A DNA stretch of 9,759 nucleotides, taken from contig CAJWZG010000093.1 in assembly GCA_913049565.1 (NCBI GenBank), forward strand, positions 1-9,759. Direction: 5' to 3'. The position numbers were made by a program, and so were the translations under genes. Positions within the stretch are counted from its first letter, which is position 1, and each line of letters opens with the position of its first letter. Positions 5,801 through 9,759 of the stretch are shown one piece after another. Source of the DNA: an uncultured Gammaproteobacteria bacterium. GTDB lineage: Bacteria > Pseudomonadota > Gammaproteobacteria > Pseudomonadales > Azotimanducaceae_A. The notes under the pieces are model-generated. The model was not told the origin of the DNA, searched no databases, and saw only the letters and a list, made by a program, of their open reading frames with translations.

Positions 5801-6963
5801 CGAGCCGCCTCCAACTCACGCTCGATCACTGTGGCAAAGAAACTGCCTCCATAGACTAAAGCCTCATCGTTGAAGTCATAACCTGGGTTGTGTAAAGCGT
5901 TACTGTCTTCCCCATTGCCAATGATCACATAACAGCCCGGCACCTTCTCAGCCATAAAAGAAAAGTCCTCGGAACCCGTACCGGGCGCTCCAGTTCGAAA
6001 CACACTTTCCTCACCGGCAATGCTGGCGCAAACATCCCCAGCAAACATTGTTGTCGCTGCCTCATTTACCACCGGGTGAAATGGCACCTTAAAGTCCAGT
6101 GATGCGGCAGCACCAAAGCCCGCCGCGATATTTTTTGCCAGTTCGTGTATTTGCTTTTCGATCTCGCGCATTTTCTCCATGGAGAAGGTGCGAATTGTAC
6201 CGGACAACCGGGCACTATCAGGTATGACGTTGTAAGCGTCTCCGGCGTGTATCTTTGTGATGGAAAAAACCACACTTTCGTTCGGCGAGGTTGAGCGAGA
6301 CACCACTGTTTGCAGCGCGTTCACCAATTGGGCGGCTATCGGAATCGGATCAATCGCCAAATGCGGGAACGCGCCGTGTCCGCCCTTCCCCTGAATATCG
6401 ATATCGAAAAACGCACCTGCGGCTGTGCGCACTCCGGGTACAGCTGCGAATTTTCCGACTGCCAAGCCAGGGCCGTTATGCATAGCGTAGATGCGGTCAC
6501 AGGGGAACTGCTCAAAGAGGCCGTCTTCGATCATCGCACGCGCTCCACCTAGACCCTCTTCCGCAGGCTGAAAAATGAAGTTTACTTGGCCGCGAAAGTT
6601 ACGCGTCTTCGCAAGGTATTTTGCAGCAGCCAGCAACATCACCGTATGCCCGTCGTGTCCGCATGCATGCATGGTTCCATGGTGCGTCGAGCAATGGGCA
6701 AAGGAATTTTGTTCGATGATTGGCAGCGCATCCATGTCAGCTCGCAAACCAATGGAGCGCGTTTCGTTACCTTCGCGCAACACGCCAACAAGGCCAGTCT
6801 TTCCGATACCCCGATGTACTTGCACGCCAAATGACTTTAGTTTTGCCGCGACAAAATCCGCTGTTTGATGTTCTTCAAACCCCAGCTCTGGGTGGGCGTG
6901 AATATCTCGACGCCAAGTCGCAAGCTCAGCCTGCATCGCTTCGATTTGCGTTATCAGCTCCAT
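5797..6963 (-). CDS. M20D-family metal amidohydrolase (hippurate/N-acyl-amino-acid hydrolase type)
   Basis: A 388-residue cytoplasmic dinuclear-metal amidohydrolase. Signatures: DIHAHPELGFEE (20-31), ADMDALP (75-81), HACGHDGHT (99-107), QPAEEGLGGA (132-141), MHNGP (161-165), GKGGHGAFPH (192-201) in the dimerisation/lid domain, and TGSEDFSFM (329-337). Predicted metal ligands are Cys101, His103, Glu136, His162 and His358. Family members split N-acyl or N-aroyl amino acids, for example hippurate or auxin conjugates. The frame stays open to an ATG at 7056, but that adds 31 residues unlike the family, so I start at 6963. SD GGGGAG lies 11 bases upstream. It is the first gene of an operon with the IYD homologue (4-base overlap), serine hydrolase and small membrane protein, divergent from the MFS transporter. 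The acyl-amino-acid substrate is not known. Confidence 0.9.
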   Translation of the reverse strand: MELITQIEAMQAELATWRRDIHAHPELGFEEHQTADFVAAKLKSFGVQVHRGIGKTGLVGVLREGNETRSIGLRADMDALPIIEQNSFAHCSTHHGTMHACGHDGHTVMLLAAAKYLAKTRNFRGQVNFIFQPAEEGLGGARAMIEDGLFEQFPCDRIYAMHNGPGLAVGKFAAVPGVRTAAGAFFDIDIQGKGGHGAFPHLAIDPIPIAAQLVNALQTVVSRSTSPNESVVFSITKIHAGDAYNVIPDSARLSGTIRTFSMEKMREIEKQIHELAKNIAAGFGAAASLDFKVPFHPVVNEAATTMFAGDVCASIAGEESVFRTGAPGTGSEDFSFMAEKVPGCYVIIGNGEDSNALHNPGYDFNDEALVYGGSFFATVIERELEAAR

Positions 6964-7137
6964 GGAATTTTCCACTCCCCGCGTTGATGTACTGCCTCGT
7001 GACCGCAGTTTTACCACAAACCGGTCTGCCTGGAATGGTCCTTTAAAGCGAGCCAAGAATAACGGGCGCTTTCCCTGTGTTGGCAGCGTAGACTCTCTCG
7101 CTTTGTCACTTTCGAGTTATCGCCCAAGCCAGCATTT
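6964..7137. other. Divergent promoter region between amidohydrolase operon and MFS gene
   Basis: This gap of 174 bases must hold promoters for both directions, because the genes are divergent with no other upstream source in the window. I could not place a convincing -35/-10 pair on either strand. TTGGCA at 7079-7084 is the best -35-like hexamer on plus but lacks a matching -10. Coregulation of transporter and catabolic operon from here is plausible. Confidence 0.4.
6975..6980 (-). promoter_or_regulatory. Shine-Dalgarno site supporting the amidohydrolase start at 6963
   Basis: GGGGAG on the minus strand lies 11 bases before the ATG at 6963. It supports this start over the ATG at 7056. An in-frame GTG at 6975 is too close to this SD to use it. 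Confidence 0.45.
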
Positions 7138-8349
7138 ATGAGCAGTAGTACTACCAGATTTTTCATTCCCGACCAGTACTATCGCTGGATCATCGTACTG
7201 TACGGTTTGTTGTTACAGGCCATCAGCGTCGGCACCGTAATCTATTGTTTTGCCTTGTTTACCTTGCCCTGGCTAGAGGAGTTTGGCTCTACAAGACGGG
7301 ACCTGATGCTCACCATTGCGCTGCTGCAAATTGGTGCCGGGCTCCTAGGCCCGTTGGCGGGACGCGCTCTAGATTCCTATCCGGTGCAGTGGGTGATTCT
7401 TGCCGGCCTCGCATCGTTAGTGTTGGGCTTATGGTTAGCTCAGCAGGTTACTGCGTTATGGCAACTCTGGCTGATATACGCGACATTGTTGCCCCTAACC
7501 ATGACACTCATGGGTACGTTGGCATCCCAAACACTTGTGAGCCGTTGGTTCAACGAGGGGCGAGGCCTAGCGCTCGGCGTATCTGCTGTAGGCACCAATA
7601 TTGGCGGCATCATTCTGCCTATTCTAGTCGCGGCATGGCTGTTAGAAAGCGGCTGGCGAGAAACCTTGAATCACTTAATGATCTTGGCCTTGGTTGTCGT
7701 GCTGCCTGCCACACTACTGGTACTTCGGCGATCTCCACCCTCGATAAACACGGAAAATCAGGGGAACAGTGCAGACCAACGTGTGTGGACGACACGCGAA
7801 ATTTTGACCACCTCGCTGTTTTGGATCCCATTTTTTGGGCTAGCGCCGCTCAGCATGGCTTTCGGCACGCTTCAGTTCAATCTGGGCATCATCGTCAATG
7901 ACATTGGCTTAGCCGAGAGCGTAACCGGTAACCTCATCGCGCTGACGTCTGTTTCTATGGTGTTCGGGAAACTCTTTTTTGGTCTGATGGGCGATCGAAT
8001 TGATCATCGGAAACTGTATTGGGTTGCCAACGTTGCAACCATTGTTGCGTTGGGTTTGGTTATGATAACCGACAACCTCACTTTATTAGTGTTTGCCATC
8101 ATTGCCGGTGGTATCTCCGGAGGCGGCATCCTGCCCCTCATGGGGTTGATGTACAGCTCGAGGTTTGGAGTCGCTTCTTTTGGGCGCGTTATGGGTTTTG
8201 GCATGCTCACGATCATGGCCGGCGCGATGAGCCCTATCGCCGCTGGCTGGGTCTACGACGTATTCGGCAGCTACGATTTTGCCTTGGTGGCTTTAATCGT
8301 TATTTTGCTGCCGGTCGCTATTGCTATGGCGTGGTTAAGAGAGCGCTAA
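7138..8349 (+). CDS. MFS transporter, monocarboxylate / oxalate-formate antiporter-like
   Basis: A 403-residue inner-membrane protein with about 12 hydrophobic segments split by a polar central loop (about 198-220), the usual two-bundle MFS layout. The motif-A equivalents are GPLAGRALDSY (71-81) after helix 2 and GDRIDHRK (285-292) after helix 8. The block RWFNEGRGLALGVSAVGTNIGG (136-157) is typical of the monocarboxylate and oxalate/formate exchanger branch. It probably moves an organic acid or amino-acid-like anion by proton symport or exchange. It diverges from the M20D amidohydrolase operon, making uptake of that operon's substrate or export of its product a reasonable guess. It ends 4 bases before the CoA-transferase fragment encoded on the other strand. 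No strong SD precedes the ATG. Family firm, substrate unknown. Confidence 0.88.
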   Translation: MSSSTTRFFIPDQYYRWIIVLYGLLLQAISVGTVIYCFALFTLPWLEEFGSTRRDLMLTIALLQIGAGLLGPLAGRALDSYPVQWVILAGLASLVLGLWLAQQVTALWQLWLIYATLLPLTMTLMGTLASQTLVSRWFNEGRGLALGVSAVGTNIGGIILPILVAAWLLESGWRETLNHLMILALVVVLPATLLVLRRSPPSINTENQGNSADQRVWTTREILTTSLFWIPFFGLAPLSMAFGTLQFNLGIIVNDIGLAESVTGNLIALTSVSMVFGKLFFGLMGDRIDHRKLYWVANVATIVALGLVMITDNLTLLVFAIIAGGISGGGILPLMGLMYSSRFGVASFGRVMGFGMLTIMAGAMSPIAAGWVYDVFGSYDFALVALIVILLPVAIAMAWLRER

Positions 8350-8353
8350 AGTT

Positions 8354-8785
8354 TTAGGCAACAATACCCTGCTCTGTCATAGCCGCGATTCGATCAGCGG
8401 CAATGGCAAAGTCGGCCAACACCTCATGAGTATGCTCACCGTGATCGGGGCTAGGCCGTGAAGGCGACAAGCGTTCGCCACCAAAACGCGCTGGTGATTT
8501 CACGATACGCATCTCCCCCATAATAGGGTGACTCATCACTTCAAGAGTATTGTTGGCAGCCAGCTGCTCTTGAGCCAACACTTCATCCTTGTTGAGACAA
8601 CGCGCACAAGGCACATCGGCCTCTTTCATTTTGGCGATAACTTCGTCGGTGGTGAATTGCAAATAAGCATCGGCCACTTCTGCCTTGAACACATCCATAT
8701 TCGCGACGAGTTTTTCGAAGCTGTTGAACCGCTCATCGGCCATCAAATGCTCCATACCAACAGCAATCAGCGAACGCATCTGCAT
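8354..8785 (-). CDS. CaiB/BaiF (class III) CoA-transferase, C-terminal fragment only
   Basis: Only the last 135-140 residues of a family normally near 400 residues are present. The match is to the C-terminal part: HLMADERFNS (the 'L..DpRF' block), EVIAKMKEADVPCARCLNKDEVL (the 'gvPc.pv.....v' block), HPIMGEMRIVKSPARFGG, and the terminal GEHTHEVLADF. The Asp nucleophile region and the interlocked N-terminal domain are absent. Intact enzymes move CoA between carboxylic acids through an aspartyl-CoA thioester. The frame opens with ATG at 8785, but those first codons belong to the adjacent FabV-derived DNA. True homology starts at about 8777 or a few bases lower, at a junction. The fragment cannot be active. 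The intact gene probably lies elsewhere in the source genome, next to the MFS gene. Confidence 0.8.
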   Translation of the reverse strand: MQMRSLIAVGMEHLMADERFNSFEKLVANMDVFKAEVADAYLQFTTDEVIAKMKEADVPCARCLNKDEVLAQEQLAANNTLEVMSHPIMGEMRIVKSPARFGGERLSPSRPSPDHGEHTHEVLADFAIAADRIAAMTEQGIVA

Positions 8786-8990
8786 TTATCGTTCGACTAT
8801 AAAGCCCATGCTCCTTAGCAAATTGATCAAATGCGATATTGTTATACCAGCCAGCTGAAGCCGTCTTTTCTTCTGCGGGCTCTTTTTCAAAGGAGACGCC
8901 GAGAGTGTTTGCGCCAAGAGCAAAACTCGACACGACTCGAGAGGCCAGTCCATAGCCTGCGGAGCAACCAAGGACTAGAACATTTTTTAT
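8766..8990 (-). pseudogene. fabV: FabV-type trans-2-enoyl reductase, internal fragment of about 73 residues
   Basis: A minus-strand frame encodes the NAD-binding part of FabV, an NADH-dependent enoyl-ACP/enoyl-CoA reductase of fatty-acid synthesis. Recognisable blocks are KNVLVLGCSAGYGLASR (the FabV glycine-rich loop), GANTLGVSFEKEP, AGWYNNIAFDQFAKEHGLYS and INADAFAD. In the intact enzyme, usually about 400 residues, this is roughly residues 45-118. The sequence before KNV and after DAFAD is not FabV: it becomes a glycosyl hydrolase (opposite strand) on one side and a CoA-transferase on the other. Both catalytic halves are therefore missing. It is an orphan fragment, most simply a chimeric insert, and does not show that FabV is encoded at this locus. 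Confidence 0.8.
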
Positions 8991-9759
8991 CGATTGGCCT
9001 TCGCTCAAGGGCCTTTCTCCCGAGGCGCAGCAAGCCGAGCTGCGGAGAATAATTGATAGAGCACAGCAGTTGGGCATCAACGCGCTCATCTTTCAGGTTC
9101 GTCCAGCCTGTGACGCGCTCTACAAGTCGCGTTATGAACCATCGTCAGAGTATCTCACTGGCACCATAGCCAAGTCACCAGGTTCCGATCCGCTGCAGTT
9201 GGCAATCGACTTGGCACAACAACGCGGCATTGAACTACACGTCTGGTTCAACCCTTACCGGGCCCGGCATTATGAAAAAAGCCGGGCAGCATCGAACCAC
9301 ATCACCTTCAAACAGCCGCACCTGGTGATCAATTATTCCAGCTACCAATGGCTGGATCCTTCACGCAAAGAAGCTCGCGACCTTGCCATCAATGTCATGG
9401 TCGATGTGACCAAGCGTTATGATGTTGATGGCATCCACATGGATGACTACTTTTACCCGTATCAGGTGAAGGACAACAAGGGTCGCAAGATTGACTTCGC
9501 TGATAATGAAAGTTACACTGCTTATCAGCGTCAGGGTGGCCGATTAGATCGTCGTGTCTGGCGCCGCACCCATGTCGACGCCCTGGTTTACGAGCTTTAT
9601 CAGGCAGTAAAGGCCATCAAACCGTGGGTAAAGTTCGGTATCAGCCCCTTTGGCATCTGGCGACCGGGAGTGCCACGTGGCATCGAAGCCGAACTCGATG
9701 CTTACGAGGAACTTGCTGCCGATGCACGCAAGTGGATGCAGCAGGGTTGGGTCGACTAT
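8989..9759 (+). CDS. GHL10-family glycosyl hydrolase (DigH-like), lacks N-terminus, runs off window
   Basis: 257 residues of a TIM-barrel glycosyl-hydrolase-like protein of the GHL10/DUF187 group, which includes E. coli DigH (YngK), a hydrolase of denuded peptidoglycan strands. Blocks in order: IDWPSLKG (start of the domain), LIFQVRPACDALY, SEYLTGT, HVWFNPYRARH, YDVDGIHMDDYFYPY (the acidic Asp-Asp catalytic-type motif), KFGISPFGIWRPG, and QQGWVDY at the window end, where family members continue into APQLYW. The signal peptide and the first strand before IDWPS are missing: upstream bases are FabV-derived, the frame meets a stop at 8953-8955, and no start codon fits. The 5' loss coincides with the junction near 8984-8991. 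The family call is strong; activity cannot be judged from a fragment. Confidence 0.85.
   Translation, partial: MDWPSLKGLSPEAQQAELRRIIDRAQQLGINALIFQVRPACDALYKSRYEPSSEYLTGTIAKSPGSDPLQLAIDLAQQRGIELHVWFNPYRARHYEKSRAASNHITFKQPHLVINYSSYQWLDPSRKEARDLAINVMVDVTKRYDVDGIHMDDYFYPYQVKDNKGRKIDFADNESYTAYQRQGGRLDRRVWRRTHVDALVYELYQAVKAIKPWVKFGISPFGIWRPGVPRGIEAELDAYEELAADARKWMQQGWVDY

Noticed and set aside
6964..7056. An N-terminal extension of 31 residues of the amidohydrolase from ATG 7056
   Set aside because: The extension has no resemblance to M20D N-termini and no signal peptide, while the ATG at 6963 has an SD and gives the usual family length.
7245..7901. A long plus-strand open frame of 218 codons inside the MFS gene
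   Set aside because: It is out of frame with the clear MFS protein, has no family motif or SD, and reads as a low-quality shadow frame.
8760..9000. Insertion sequence or transposon explaining the broken genes at the right end
   Set aside because: No transposase frame, no terminal inverted repeats and no target-site duplication are visible around the FabV fragment.
8733..9089. A continuous minus-strand open frame of 118 codons as one gene
   Set aside because: Only the middle part (8766-8990) is FabV-like. The first codons are antisense to the glycosyl hydrolase and the last are CoA-transferase DNA in the wrong frame, so it is a frame read across two joins.

Overview
The window looks like chromosomal DNA from a Gram-negative heterotroph, most likely a gammaproteobacterium. 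This rests on c-type cytochromes with lipoprotein or Sec signal peptides, a renalase-like flavoprotein, a bacterial iodotyrosine-deiodinase homologue, dense short-spaced operons and purine-rich Shine-Dalgarno sites. The lineage is inferred from protein character only and has not been tested by a search.

Left block (1-2055, minus strand). Transcription runs right to left: a GNAT acetyltransferase, a small exported cytochrome c, a small lipoprotein cytochrome c, then the N-terminal 238 residues of a large multiheme cytochrome that leaves the window at base 1. The three cytochromes lie 9 and 39 bases apart and look like a periplasmic electron-transfer unit. The multiheme protein's third heme site appears to have Arg in place of its first Cys.

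Intergenic stretch (2056-2454). This 400-base gap between divergent genes holds a strong minus-strand intrinsic terminator, although no protein gene lies upstream of it on that strand. A small RNA of about 105 nt is the best explanation. Its terminator loop reads TCCTCCTCCT, a perfect anti-Shine-Dalgarno repeat. Nearer the right-hand gene is a perfect dyad, TTTGTCTA-N8-TAGACAAA, with a further half-site about 100 bases away.

Middle block (2455-8349). A renalase-like FAD oxidoreductase on plus converges on a minus-strand operon: M20D amidohydrolase, a nitroreductase-fold protein with the full iodotyrosine-deiodinase Glu/Tyr/Lys triad, an exported beta-lactamase-fold serine hydrolase, and a small one-helix membrane protein. 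The first two genes overlap by ATGA. An MFS monocarboxylate-type transporter diverges from the amidohydrolase. A plausible but inferred theme is uptake and breakdown of acylated or halogenated aromatic amino acids.

Right end (8350-9759). The sequence becomes a mosaic of broken genes: the C-terminal third of a CaiB/BaiF CoA-transferase (minus), a fragment of about 220 bases from the NAD-binding part of FabV enoyl reductase (minus), then a GHL10/DigH-like glycosyl hydrolase (plus) missing its N-terminus and running off the window. Both joins fall inside conserved domains, with short microhomology and no mobile-element signature. An amplification or assembly chimera is the leading explanation, so synteny right of about 8766 should not be trusted.
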